Below are positions 12,850-24,135 of a DNA stretch of 64,000 bases, one piece after another. Each line of letters starts with the position of its first letter. The stretch's first letter is position 1. The notes beneath the pieces were generated by a model. It did not search any database. It had not been told where the DNA came from and saw only the letters and a list, made by a program, of their open reading frames with translations. Made by a program: the position numbers and the translations under genes. Source of the DNA: Tamarix chinensis (lineage: Eukaryota > Streptophyta > Magnoliopsida > Caryophyllales > Tamaricaceae); the NCBI GenBank assembly GCA_030549775.1, contig CM060178.1:65028896-65092895 (forward strand). Reading direction: 5' to 3'.

Positions 12850-13180
12850 TAGGAGATCAAGTATGGTGGATGTTGACGATCCCTAAGAAAAAACCCTCAT
12901 GACCTAGGATACCAAGTGTGGAGGATGTTGAAGATCCTAAGAAAATCCCTTTAGTATTAGAGTGATGCGGTGGTAGGAGTTGTAGTCCTAAGTTCATCCT
13001 AATCTTGGAATATAGACATTTATTTGATTCTATGGTATTGTAATTTAGGAAAGGCAAGCCCAAAGTTTAGTGTATGACCACTCACATAAGGGACAAAGTG
13101 TTGTAGATGATGAAGATCCTTAAAAAAATATCCTTGGGACTAGCATGATGCGGTGGTGAGAAAGGTAGTCCTACACTACT
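12850..13180 (+). repeat. Minisatellite-like repeats in LTR K
   Basis: Copies of gtggatgttgacgatcc, ggaggatgttgaagatcc and tgtagatgatgaagatcc are each followed by a taagaaaa-type stretch. Two copies of gatgcggtggt lie near 12,963 and 13,147. This sits where the GACCGATCC array sits in A and D. Confidence 0.6.
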
Positions 13181-13276
13181 CCTGTCATGGATTATTGGCA
13201 TTATATGTTCTACTTTTATATGGATTGTTATGGAGACTCATGCATGTGTGGAAATGTATATCCAAAAGCCTTTCCA

Positions 13277-13278
<2 letters not shown>

Positions 13279-13332
<54 letters not shown>
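13279..13332. repeat. TA dinucleotide microsatellite
   Basis: About 27 uninterrupted AT repeats within LTR K. Confidence 0.97.
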
Positions 13333-13334
<2 letters not shown>

Positions 13335-13703
13335 CATGCTCTTATGTACTATCTTCTAATTATGTTGCATACTATGTTAGTGTATGACCTTAATGTCTAG
13401 CTTGAGTCCTTACCATGTTTTTGGTAGTTTTTTTTTATATTTATTTTTTATTTTTTACCATACTTCACTATACTGATACTATATTTATGTGGTCATTGTC
13501 ATGATCCAGGTTCTGGTCCCTTGAGAAGAGGATGATTTGCGGGGATGTAATTTTCAGCAAGAGTGTGTTAAGAATGATGTCGAGGGCTAGTAGCTAGCCA
13601 TTTATTGGAGTTCGAGGGTTACCTTTCCTTTTTTTTTAAGAATGGTTGGAGGATTTCATTACCTCTTTAATAATAAGATGTATTTTGTCAGTGGGCTAAG
13701 GTA

Positions 13704-14391
13704 TGAATCTTCCATAAGATTGCAGTACTATGACTACCTCGTCGGTATCTTTATAACAAGGTAAGGGCGCATCTCCATCATTGGAATGTCAATACATATG
13801 GGATTCATATTTGGGGCCAAGATAGATCTATGAACCATCAATATTTTAGTACCATGATTTATACATACCCTTCTTTTAGAAAAAAAAATAGGATTATTAT
13901 CTAACAAGTCAAATTTATGCAAATCCTAGAATAACCTACTACATATTGTTAATTATTGAGTTTACACTTAATATATATATATATATATATGAATTTATAG
14001 TTTGATATGCTGACCTAAAGAAGAGAAGAAAATGGTGTATCGGCTTCACAACTATCTCTAATGTTATTTATATTAGGTATGTGAAGCTAACCAAGTGTAT
14101 AAAAATTAAATGGCTTACACTCTTGATATTTGATGGAGGCTAAAGCTTTCTCTATTTTGGAAATCCATTCAAATGCCATATTTAATTTTTGGGTATGGAA
14201 AGCCACTTGGTCATTAGTGTTCCAATGTCCACATGATTAACCGCACACTTGTTCTTCCTATAATCCCTAATCCAAGACCCCTGTGTCTTCTTTGGCATCC
14301 TTCAATTGTCATTACTTGTAACATGATGCTATATTAATCTACACTCTCAATAAAATATGATTTTTTTATTTCATCCTATAGTGTATGCAAT
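13704..14391 (-). pseudogene. CACTA transposon C-terminal remnant, unassigned
   Basis: This piece lies between LTR K and the Transposase_24-like fragment. A 62-codon minus-strand frame at 13,734-13,922 has an internal phrase, APNMNPICIDIPMMEMRPYL, that looks protein-like. I do not recognise the domain. It is placed in the CACTA element only by position and orientation. Confidence 0.35.
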
Positions 14392-14640
14392 TTAGAATAT
14401 ATAAATAAAAATAATATAATATTTTGCTCTAGGAGAACTAACTATGGTTAGGGATAGCTTCAAACTCGCAATTGTTTTAGATGAATTTTGTACGTCTTTA
14501 TTAAGATATCCTTCTTTTGTTGCTCTAGTGTTCTTCCATAATGTACCAATATTAATGGATGAAGTATATGGATTCTTGTCTTGGCCTACGAGTTGTAAGT
14601 CCAAAATACACACTTAAATTAGCAATATGATTATAAAACT
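14392..14640 (-). pseudogene. Transposase_24-like fragment of the CACTA element
   Basis: A 73-codon minus-strand frame contains SSINIGTLWKNTRATKEGY, then LNKDV and KTI. This fits the plant Ptta/En-Spm C-terminal transposase pattern (a short lead, LW, two or three residues, R..K.G.., then N..V....I). It lies downstream of DUF4216 on the same strand, where this domain is usually found. The match is by eye over about 35 residues, so the family call is moderate. Confidence 0.5.
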
Positions 14641-15543
14641 CTCTACGTTATAATGTGAACTTGTTCATCCAAATATAATACCAACTCTTCTTCAAAGCCT
14701 ACATAGCCATTTTGAGCCATATTATGGTGGTAAATATTATGCTCTTCACAATTTATTTATTTTTGGCACTTTTCTTCTATATTAGAAGATAAAATATATA
14801 CTCACGGTGAATAAAATATCAATGAAATATTCTTAATAAAAAAATCTTAACTATTATGCAACAAATACCTTAAACTCTTTTAAAAGATGATATATAATAA
14901 ATTGGTCCCAACTATCTTGATCAATGAAACCATAATACTTTGGTGGCTTTGTGTGTAAAGCTCCATCCCTCTTTATATATATATATTTTATTTTCCAAGT
15001 ATGACCTATATGTTTTTATATGTTAACTACAAAATAAGGCATAAATGTATATAAATGTTAATGTATTAAAATTAATAAAATGTGACATCCAAAAATTAAG
15101 AAACAAAACATATCATTTACCATGACTTCTTACCAAATATGTTTCTTAGACCTTTTAAAACCTACATCCAATTATTATAGGAGATAGGAACATGATTACG
15201 AATGTTGAGTGAAATTTATGTGAGATGAATGTATGTAATCTCACTTATATGAATATTTTAAGTGTTCTAACTCAAATATACTTGCTATTGTCTATTTTGC
15301 ATGTTAGTGATGATTCTTCTCACATTAGGTCCTCTCTTCCCTTCTTAATCACTAGAGTCCTAATCAACGGTATTTCTTAGTCATATCTCTCTAAAATTTG
15401 AATATATAAATTAATACAAATAAGGATATGAATAAATATATATAAAAATAAAGCGTCAAGAAAATATATCATATATTGTAATATTATGAAAAATAAAACA
15501 ATCTAATGTTTAAATAGGAAGCGCACTCTACAAATATGTTAGA
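14641..15543. other. AT-rich non-coding remnant within the CACTA element
   Basis: There are no open frames of note and several short (TA)n tracts (near 14,977 and 15,430). This is probably decayed spacer between CACTA exons. Confidence 0.4.
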
Positions 15544-16165
15544 ATGCCATTGCCATCATCGCTTCTTTTCCTTCTTCTTTTTATTCTCTCCTTTTTGATT
15601 GGTTTTATGATCTGATACGTATATTACTTCATGATGATCATCCCTTACATAGATTTCCACCTTAGCATTGTCATTGTTATGATTGTTCAATGATTGAGTG
15701 TCTTCCATAGCTTTGGCACACTCTTTCTCCCAATTAGCATCATTTTCATCATTATATTCATTAATAGTTCTTTTCTTCAATTCTAAAACCACATACCATC
15801 TTTTATTGGCAGGATCGGTGGAAAAAAAACTTGTGTCGCTTATAATTCTAAGATGAATGGATCTTTTTTATGCCATACCCTATTGATATCTAATAATGTG
15901 AACCCATCTTCATATTTAAACCCATAATTATTAGCAACCCATATGCACTCAAAAATAGGTACTTTGAACACAATATAATCTAGCTCCTAAATTCATTCAA
16001 TCATGACATAATAATTTATATTTTCATATTTTGGATTCTTATCCTTCGCTTTAGCAATACACATTACCCTAGTTACTAAAGTCACTCCACTGTTATGCAT
16101 TGTACTCCTCTCATCTTATTATTTCATGTAAAAAGTGCATTTGAGAAAAATTCATATAAAAATCA
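15544..16165 (-). pseudogene. DUF4216 domain of a CACTA transposon
   Basis: The minus-strand translation runs DERSTMHNSGVTLV, AKDKNPKYENINYYVMIE, ELDYIVFKVPIFECIWV, DGFTLLDINRVWHKKDPFIL, then FFSTDPANKRWYVVL. These are the recognisable landmarks of DUF4216 (the NSGV start, the YYG.IE..ELDY pattern, F(K)C.W, the DPFI box, the Q.FY..DP....W end). Four or five stops break it. A lysine-rich tail follows, to about 15,556. The upstream side stops at a LINE insertion, and the colinear upstream domain DUF4218 resumes at 19,121. The element therefore carried a two-domain protein that the LINE split. Confidence 0.85.
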
Positions 16166-16189
16166 TTTTATACTACCAATATCAATAAG

Positions 16190-16980
16190 GTTGATGATGC
16201 AAGGAAATGTTTTAATTCCCTGCTGATTCATGGTTGATTTATTCAGGAATGAAATTTACTTGGTCTAATCAAAGTTTGGGAGAAGATAGAATTATGGATA
16301 AATTGGATAGGGTTTTGGTTAATTTATTTTGGTTTGCTAAGTTTCCAAATTCTTCAGCTCAGTTTTTGGACACATTATTTTCTAATCATAGCCTAGCTCT
16401 AGTTTCAATAGCAGAGGGGAATCTTCTTAGCAAGAGACAGTTCAAATTTTTTGATATGTGGACTTTGGATTATGAATTCCTTTCCCTAGTGGCTTCATCT
16501 CATCAACTTTATGGATCTGTGCAGAATGTTTTTAAGAGTAAGCTGAAGGAGGTCAGGTCTCATCTCATCAACTTTAATAAGGAAAGGTTTGGGGGCATTT
16601 CAAAAAGGGTGCAGGAGGCCAGATCAAGACTTAGCAAGATTCAGGTTGAGATTGATATACAACCTCAAAATTTGACCTTGCAGGAGGAGGAAAAAAGATG
16701 CTTAAAAGTGTATGAACATTATGTATTATGTGAAGAAAGTTTCCTAAAATAGAAATCAAGTATTAAATGGTTGAATATGGGAGACTCAAACTCTCATTAC
16801 TTTTTATCTGTTATGAAGGTTAGAAAAATGAAGAGTCTGGTGAGAAGGATTAAAGATAGGGATGGACATTGGTTATCTAATTTAGAGGGGATTAGCCAAG
16901 CCTTTATATACTTGTATAAGGATTTGTTAGGCTCTGAGTGTTCAGCTTCTGGAGCAAGCTTTGAGGATATTTTTATGTAG
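16190..16980 (+). pseudogene. LINE endonuclease end and linker
   Basis: A 172-codon frame at 16,234-16,752 opens with IYSGMKFTWSNQ and DRIMDKLDRVLVN. This is the conserved end of the L1 apurinic endonuclease (the TW box and LDR.LVN). The SDH box is decayed to SNHS. An alpha-helical linker typical of the region before plant L1 reverse transcriptase follows. A stop at 16,750 separates it from a second frame (16,771-16,980) carrying NMGDSNSHYF, the counterpart of the GD.N..FFH motif. Confidence 0.75.
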
Positions 16981-17040
16981 GGTCCCCTTCTGTCTGTGGC
17001 TCAACAGCAAGAATTGTTAAGGCCTATTTCTATGTAGGAA

Positions 17041-17997
17041 GTTAAAGAGGCTCTTTGGTCTATTGGACAATATAAAGCCCCAGGTCCTAATGGTTTCACC
17101 GCTAGTTTTTTTAAGACTTCTTTGAATATGCTGGGGGAGGAATTATGGTTTTTGATAAATAACTTATTCGAATATACTTCAGTCCTTGTTTTCCTAAGGC
17201 AAAAAAAATTGGTTCTTATTCCTAAATTTGAAGGAGCTTAAGATGTGACTAATTTTAGACCTATTGATTGTTGCAATGTACTGAATAAGGTTTTACCTAG
17301 TAGATTACAATATATTCTGCCTTCTATCATTCATACATCCTAGGATGGCTTTGTTAAAGGCAAATTCATTGGTGACAATATCCTATTAGCTCATGAGCTA
17401 ATTCACCTACATAAAAGAAAACATTCCTCTCTAAGGTGTATGCTCAAGGTAGATATTATAAAAGCCTATGATTCAGTCAATTGGAGATTTTTAGAGAATA
17501 TTTTACTAGGGCTGCATTTTCCTATCCATGTGGTCAAGATGCTTATGGACTATGTTTCTAATGTTACTTATTCTCTATGTATTAACAATAATATGCAGAC
17601 TCCTTTTCAGGGGAAAAAAGAATTAAAACAAGGAGATCCTTTGTCCCCCTACCTATTTGTTATTGTTATGGAATATTTCAGCAGGATGTTGCAATACCTA
17701 TGGTTGAAAGAAGGATTTCATGGTTATCCCAAATCCAAGAGATTGGAGATTATTAATCTAGCATTTATAGATGATATTTTTCTTTTTTGTAGAGCTAATT
17801 TGTCCTCTATGATAGCTATCAAAAGCATTTTTCAAAAGTTTGCTGTTGCTTCAGGGTTGCATACCAGTCCAGAGAAAAGCTCCATATATTTTAGTAGTAT
17901 TTCTCAGGATTTGAAGCTGAATATTTTATCTCAGTTGCATTTCCAGGAGGGGAGGTTTCCTTTCAGGTACTTGGGGGGTTCCATTGGATGCTTGTAA
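17041..17997 (+). pseudogene. LINE reverse transcriptase (non-LTR)
   Basis: The motifs appear in order: VKEALWSIGQYKAPGPNGF, LVLIPKFEGA..VTNFRPI, DGFVKGKFIGDNIL, the VDIIKAYDSVNW palm motif, the ELKQGDPLSPYLFVIVME motif, and AFIDDIFLF carrying the two catalytic Asp residues. Stops at 17,038, 17,240 and 17,341 break the frame, so it is dead, but the core from 17,440 to 17,997 is a clean 185-codon frame. In APGPDG the Asp is changed to Asn. Reverse transcriptase would copy the LINE RNA at its target site. Confidence 0.9.
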
Positions 17998-18164
17998 GTT
18001 AAAAGCTGCAGATATGCAATCCTTGATCCAAAAGATAACAAGCAAGCTTTAGCATTGGGCAAACATATTACTCTCTTATGCTGGTAGACTTCAATTGCTG
18101 AAGTATGTAATTTTTTGTATCATCATGTACTGGAGCCATCCGTTCTTGCTTCCCAAAAAATTTA

Positions 18165-18770
18165 TTGCTAAAGGTGATATGCCCGTGCAGGTCTTTTCTC
18201 CGAACAGGCAAGGATGCTCTAAGAAAAAGAGCTCTTTTAGCTTGGAAACTGGTGTGCATGCCTAAAAATGTAGGAGGTCTTTGCATTATTGACTTGTGTT
18301 CTTGGAATATAGCTTTTATGGGGAAACATCTATGGAATATTTTTTAGGAAAATGATTCTTTATGGATTAAATGGATCCATACTTATTTCATCAAATAATA
18401 GAGTGTAGAGTCTTATAATCTACCTAGTATAGAATCTTGGATCTTGCATAACATTTTTACTTTAAGGCCCAGTTGCTTCCAGTATTCCAGCTATTGCAAG
18501 TAGGTGGAATCTATAAAATCTTAGATTTTTATGAAACCATACGAATTAAAGCTCCCACAGTGTGTTGGTGGAAGGTTGTTTGATCCAACCCTACTACTCC
18601 AAAACATAAATTTATCTACTGGCTTGCTGCTCATTCAAGGATATCTACGAAGGACTATTTGGCCAAATTTATTCCTTCCATTAAATTACAATTTTGTTTG
18701 TCTTCAAGAGGAAATCATAAATCATATATTTTTTTTCAATGACCTGGCTTAAAATAGCTGTGGGAAGCCA
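18165..18770 (+). pseudogene. LINE zinc-binding C-terminal domain (zf-RVT)
   Basis: The landmarks are LAWKLVCMPKNVGGLCI and WNIAFMGKHLWNI, followed in another frame by WLAAHSRIS-like and QEEIINHIFF-like stretches. These are typical of the domain after the plant L1 reverse transcriptase. At least two frameshifts are needed to read through it. A further tail (YEIWKARN, about 18,895-18,925) leads into the 3' region. Confidence 0.75.
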
Positions 18771-19120
18771 TCAAAAAGACTTTCAGAGAAAGAAGGCGGC
18801 ATCGTTCATGGTAGGTAATGCTGAGAACCATATCCTGTTCTCAAAATTGAGGTGCAGCTAAGGCACAGTTCAGGTGTGCTTTCTATGCTATTAGCATTTA
18901 TGAGATTTGGAAAGCTAGAAACATATGTATTTTCTCAAAGATTGGATGGAATTTGAAAATGACAGGTAATCAAATTTGCATTGTTATGTCATCAATTTTT
19001 AATAACTCTACAAAGAGTGCTAAGTTTAGTGGTTTCTTAGGTTATATAGATTAATTCTATAGACTTGGATGTACCTTTTCTTAATGATATAATATTTCTA
19101 TTTTTATTTTAAAAAAAAAG

Positions 19121-19671
19121 AGTTTCAGAAATTGATGTCAACAAATTTCCAATAAATAGAATGATGCGATCTCTTATCTAATGTATGAAGGAAATATTAT
19201 GTTTATCAATTATACATTTCTCAGTTTTTGATGGATTTACAATCCTCAAAGAATGTATATATTCTTCAACATATGGATGAACTTCATCATTGTTACGTAA
19301 TATATAGTGATGAACTATATGGAGCATGTTAAGGTCTACTTTCCCAAATTTTTTGCCTATAAGATCATTATCTTTGATTTTTCTTGCATGTTAAAACATA
19401 TGAATACCAAGAGCTTCAACATTGGATAAGTAATTTGTGCACAACTCAATTACCTCTTCTACTCGGTCACTCTCAACAATGCATCATTCTAACTAATATC
19501 GATTCTTTATCTAACCTTTTGTCAACTTTATAAACGATTCAAAGGGGTACATATAGTGCCAATGAAAAGGTCATAACATTTTTAATGCATAAATCAAGTG
19601 AACAATTAGATGCATCATAATATCAAAGAATGAGTGAGGAAAGTAAATTCCAATCTACCACTATAATACCC
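19121..19671 (-). pseudogene. DUF4218 domain of the CACTA transposon
   Basis: The minus-strand translation starts at the LTR F junction with YFPHSFFDIMMHLIVHL. It then gives YMYPFESFIK..KG and KNRY, VEEVIELCTNYLSNVEALGI and a tail with PSKTEKCIINKHNISFIH. These are the DUF4218 landmarks (the YFPPSFFD box, the W.YPFER box, the EEA.EFC..YLS box) and the usual linker to DUF4216. It ends with SISET exactly where the LINE A tail begins. The upstream half is missing because LTR F begins immediately before YFP. Confidence 0.85.
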
Positions 19672-21239
19672 CACTTTAGGGTCTTTAATGTGTACTAATC
19701 TAGGCATTTGATGGTGATCTAAGTTTGTATGATCTTACTTTAGAGGCATGTTTGATATTAGTATCGTCCTTTGTTGAGCTTGGTTTAGATTGTGGAAAAT
19801 ACTTGGTTTATTGGGAAACTAGTTGAAGGGTTATAGGTATTGATCAATTGGTTTGTTCATTAAATTTGAGTTTTGAAACATAATGAATCAATCGATTGGT
19901 TGGGGTGTCATTTGACTAGTTTGACTGAACTTTATTTTCACTATAAATCTTTTCCCAAAACTTTTCCAACATCATAATTATGTTTTCAATGGTTTGTTTA
20001 CAATTTTCATGAAGCTTTTGTCTTTGACTAAACTATTTTATTTATTTTCAATGGACTTATGAGGAAGTAATTCATGAGAAAATACTTACATATATTAATC
20101 TCATTTTTCTTCTTGTTTCTTGTTTTCTCTCTCTTCTATAAGGTTTATAAGAAGCTTATTTTCTTCTATAACCTCACTATATTTGCTAGACTTTGATTCT
20201 ATCCCATTTTTTCATTAATCCTTTTTGCGTTCAAAATTCCTAAGGCACATTACGTAGAACCATACAGTTTCACCAATTTAGCTCAAAGATAGATATGTCA
20301 GCTTTCGACCTTCAAAACCTTTACATTGAATCTCAGATTTGAGGAAGGGTTTTTGGTCTCAATTTATATAATCCCTTATCCTTTTATTTTCAGTAGACAC
20401 CCTTAACAATTCGAACTCAAAGTCTTTATATTCTCCCTTCTACCTTAGCCTCTGACCTGCTCGTTTTTCTTCACTATTGCTTTGCCACATTCCCTCTCTT
20501 ATATTTTCATTTCTGATCTTTCCTTCCTCTTCTAGTCCTTTCTCTAACTTTTTATTGTTTTGATTTTAAGCAATACGGGGTTAGATTTGGGAAAAGATTG
20601 AGGATTAGCTTTCATCCCTGCTGCTCTTTGTTTTCTTATTAGGAAGGTGGGTTTTCTCTTATTTCCTCTCCTAGGTCTCTGATTTTGCTAAATCATCTTT
20701 TCACAGTTTCAAAAGTTTTACTGAGTTTCAACCTAGCTCTTCTTAAAAGGAGTTCAATATAGGAAAGGGGTTTAGATTTTCATAGCCTTTTGCTCTTGTG
20801 GTGTGTTGCTCAGATCTTTTAAGGTAAACCATTATCTTCCCTATTTTTATAGAAAATGGAATGGGTAAGTAGAGTGTGTGTTCTATAAGTATTTGATATC
20901 CTAATCATTAGAGATGACAATGTGCTTGCGCTAGTTAGTATAGAACAAAGGAATGAATTCATAGGAAGATTAGATTAAATGCTTGTTTGCATAAACCTCA
21001 TAAATATGATTCTAGATTTGAATTTTTTTTTAAGATTATCGGTATCTTAAGTGACAATGATATTAAGGTTCATAAAATGCAAGTATGATATTTTTGAGAT
21101 TCTTAGCATAATGTTTGTATTCCGCATGTCGATTCATGAATATTACTTTTTGAGAACTTTGAATAACTTGAGATTTATGTTAGGATTGATTAGACAATGG
21201 TTATGGAATTTGATTATGTGTAATTACATTTTGTGGGGC

Positions 21240-21720
21240 CGTTTTAATCCCAAAGAGATCAACTTGTTTCTAAGATCGATCAACTGATCTAGTAAATCCA
21301 TCAACTATTTGGTTTGAGAGTGGTTTTCATCTCAGGTTAAACCTATCGACTGAGTCCTAGAACAATTAACTAGTTGGGTCAACCAAATGATTGGTTGGTC
21401 AATAACTTCAGTGGTGTTGGTCTTGGGTTAACACATCGACTGATTTGATAGAAGTTATCAGTTAGTTCCTAAAATAGTTAACTAGGTAGGTTAACTAATC
21501 GGCTAGTTTGTTTGTTACCCCGGTAGTCTTAGCCTTGGGTTAGACACATTGATCAATAGTTGACTGGTTAGGCTGACTGACTGAATGGTTCACCATCACT
21601 AGAAAGGTTGATAGTATCTTGACCGATTGGTTGGTTTATGAAACCGTTTGACTAGTTAGTGAGATGGATCTATTAGTTATTGAAACCCATTGATTGGTCC
21701 TGGCCAGTTGTGCTTTTCTT
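21240..21720 (+). repeat. Cluster of cgatcgactgg-type motifs in LTR F
   Basis: Ten or more variants of atcgactgatc, atcaactggtt, gactagtt and cattgattggtc are packed in about 480 bp at irregular spacing. The same motif type clusters in LTR K (8,525-8,660, 12,390-12,540), LTR E (37,000-37,090, 37,770-37,940) and at 1,385-1,560. Confidence 0.65.
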
Positions 21721-22814
21721 TGCTTATTTCTTCCGAAATATGATGTTTTGAGATCTTTGCTTATTTCTTCCCAAATATGATGTTTTGAGATTTTCTTATG
21801 CTTGGATAATGACTTATTATGCTAGTAGCTATGAATTTACCTAGATTAATGTAGTTTAAATAATGGATTAAAGTCATTAAAGAGAAATTTATCCTAATTA
21901 ACCAATATTTGACAGTTATTTAGCATTTGGGCCTTTTCTTAACTATAACTGAATAAATGAATAAATTACTAAAAATGGATTCTTCCTATGGTTAGTATTG
22001 AAGTAATACATACAAATGAGGGATAATAAACCTCTAATGGATTATATCATGACCTTAAAATGAGAACTCCCTAAGTTAAAGGACTTGTAAAGTTAGAAGA
22101 AGATAACATGAACATGTAGGGTGCCCTTCACTTGACCTTATCTATAACCAGTGACTTTCACTTAGCTATTCAAATAAATGGATACATAGTTATGAGTTAT
22201 TATTGGACTCTAGTTTACCTCTACTTAGACATCAACCTTTGACCTTAGAAATTTATGTCAAACATCACTTAATGAATGGCAATGCTACTTTTAAGTAATG
22301 AATTATGACTTTGACCTTAGTGTGATCTAGATTTGAATTACGAACGAAGGGAATAAATGAAAACTCAATTGTTGTCTTGGATTCTTATGGATGATATTAA
22401 CATGATATAATTCCATACTTTGGCATAATTAATTCAGTACTTGGATAATCACTTGAAGATACCCTAAATGGGAAACCAAAATGATGTGAGAACCCTATAT
22501 GGATGCATTAAGTTAAAGGCTTGTGGCTTGGTGTGATATTTTTTATAGACATTAATGTGAAATGACATCCTAATAAAAAAAGACACTAATCACTTAAAGT
22601 AGGATGAACACCATGAAAGGTTTGTATTATTCGATCCTTAATTACCTACTAGGGGTTAATCTCCCATCTTCCATTTTAACTCCGGGTGCTTTCAGGTGGG
22701 ATCCTAGTTGATCTTGGGATCCTTATAGATTCCGGAGCCTTTCCTACTATAGACACTAATGATGCACTAGGGAGTATCAATACTAAAGGGTCTGATCACC
22801 ACAGGATGGTTATT

Positions 22815-22915
22815 TGGCATGAGCCAAGACTTATGTCCACTAGGTTACTTTGGCATGAGGCAAGAATTATATCCACCAAGTTTATTCTATATGAGCTGAG
22901 ACTTTATATCGACTT
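22815..22915 (+). repeat. Short tandem repeat in LTR F
   Basis: Three units read tttggcatgagccaagactt, then tttggcatgaggcaagaatt, then a diverged atatgagctgagacttt. Each is followed by atgtccac or atatccac, with a period of about 35-38 bp. This is the counterpart of the ggttggcttcgacc array in LTR E. Confidence 0.6.
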
Positions 22916-23256
22916 ATTTGGTTTGAGTTCATGGTATTGAGGGACCATAGGGAATAATCCCGTCTATTTCTCAATAAATTGGGGTAAGAGAATCATATAC
23001 TCACTTAGTGTTCAATAACTTAGTGTAAAATAATTATATATTAACCTAATGCTCAATAATTTTGTAAAGGAATTATACTTTTTTTTTACCTAAAGTAAAA
23101 TAATGAATGAAATGAGATCTAAAGAGATATTAATTAGTCTGATCTTGTTTTATGATTATGGTTATTTTACTAACATGATACTTTTTTTCCTCTATAAGTA
23201 CTTAAAGAGGTCACACCTCATTTAAGCTATGAGTATGCTGTATAACTCATGCTTAC

Positions 23257-24130
23257 TGATACAAATCTCCAAAATTTGTATTTAAATAATTCTATTAATT
23301 CTTATAGATTACATTGTGCTTATAATTAATTTTCTTATTGTGTGCTTGATTAGGAAATTAATGCAAAACATGGGGAAATGAATCAAAAGGTTGTTGTAGC
23401 TGCTATTGGGAATTGTTGCAGAATTCATGTTATGTTTGTTGTAGAAATCCCATGTGATGCATTCACTAGCAAATTTGGCTAATGGGGATTAATTTGGCTG
23501 TGTAATCCGCTACCTGACCCATAATTATTTGGGTTAGTTGGAATGTAGATTACTCAACCCTTGGTAGCCATGATTAGCTAATGTAAATTCTAGCTGATGG
23601 GAAATATTATTACAATTCATTACTTTGTATTATTATGCCTTGTAATAATTGTAATTGGGCTGTTTTTTTCTTTAGCTAGCCGTCGACCCATTGTGAGTGT
23701 TTCGACTGATTAATTGGGCTGGTTAATTAGGCTGAATTGTGTATACAGTCGAAGGCCTGCGTTGTGTATTGTATGCTTTACCTTTTGTATTGTATATGCC
23801 ATATATATATGGCATATACCATTTGTACCGATACTACTTTTGGTCGAATACAATTCTTGAGATTTTTCTGAAATTCTCTCTTGCTCTCTCTCTCGACTCT
23901 CCCTCTCTCTCGTGCGACCTTCTCATTCGCATTCTTCTTGCTCTTTCTTCTCGATCTCTTCTTGATCTTCTTGATTCTACAACTTCAGCAGCCGTTGATT
24001 CAACTGCGTTATAAGTTTTTGATCTTCCTTTGGAGAAATCCTTAGGCTGATTGTTCGGCGAGTCGAACCCCGTGCTCAATTCTATTTGCGATCTAGCGAA
24101 ACTTTTGTGAAACCCTTCCGAGTTTCATCA
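23257..24130 (+). mobile_element. Solo LTR of 874 bp, copia-like
   Basis: The ends are TGATACAAATCT and GAGTTTCATCA (inverted TGAT..ATCA). A perfect 5-bp duplication, cttac, lies at 23,252-23,256 and 24,131-24,135. It has an AT-rich U3, a TATA-like palindrome at 23,792-23,819, and a CT-rich leader with repeated ctctctctcga at about 23,880-23,970, as expected for an LTR promoter and leader. No internal retrotransposon sequence remains. The length and CT-rich leader suit a Ty1/copia LTR, but the superfamily is inferred. Open frames across it on both strands are low-complexity and not genes. Confidence 0.85.
23792..23819. promoter_or_regulatory. 28-bp perfect palindrome over the TATA region of the solo LTR
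   Basis: The arms gtatatgcc and ggcatatac flank a core of five AT repeats. All 28 bases are self-complementary. It lies about 75 bp before the CT-rich leader, where a TATA box would be expected. Confidence 0.7.
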
Positions 24131-24135
24131 CTTAC

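Larger units (their letters stand above)
7547..13703 (+). mobile_element. LTR K, interrupted by LTR B
   Basis: A probable LTR begins tgtactaccccatcct, a mutated TGTAATACCCC start, and ends near cagtgggctaaggta. A near-matching flank is tgaaa (7,542-7,546) against tgaat (13,704-13,708), four of five bases. Without the 3,649-bp LTR B and its duplication it would be about 2.5 kb. It contains CT-rich tracts, cgatcggtt/ctagtcaatcgat clusters on both sides of B, its own minisatellite (12,850-13,180), a TA microsatellite and the conserved actgatactat block. CACTA sequence lies on both sides. The ends are approximate. Confidence 0.5.
16185..19119 (+). mobile_element. 5'-truncated L1-type LINE inserted in the CACTA element
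   Basis: The LINE begins inside the C-terminal third of the endonuclease domain (MKFTWSNQ, DKLDRVLVN, then NHSLALV). It continues through a reverse transcriptase (17,041-17,990), a zinc-binding end domain (18,190-18,760) and a short 3' region ending in nine A residues at 19,111-19,119. The 5' truncation and A tail are the hallmarks of target-primed reverse transcription. The start is placed at 16,185 within about 25 bp. A clear target-site duplication was not found. Confidence 0.85.

Noticed and set aside
23739..24079. Opposed frames of 91 and 81 codons, one Arg/Glu-rich like an SR protein
   Set aside because: They are sense and antisense readings of the CT-rich leader of the 874-bp solo LTR.
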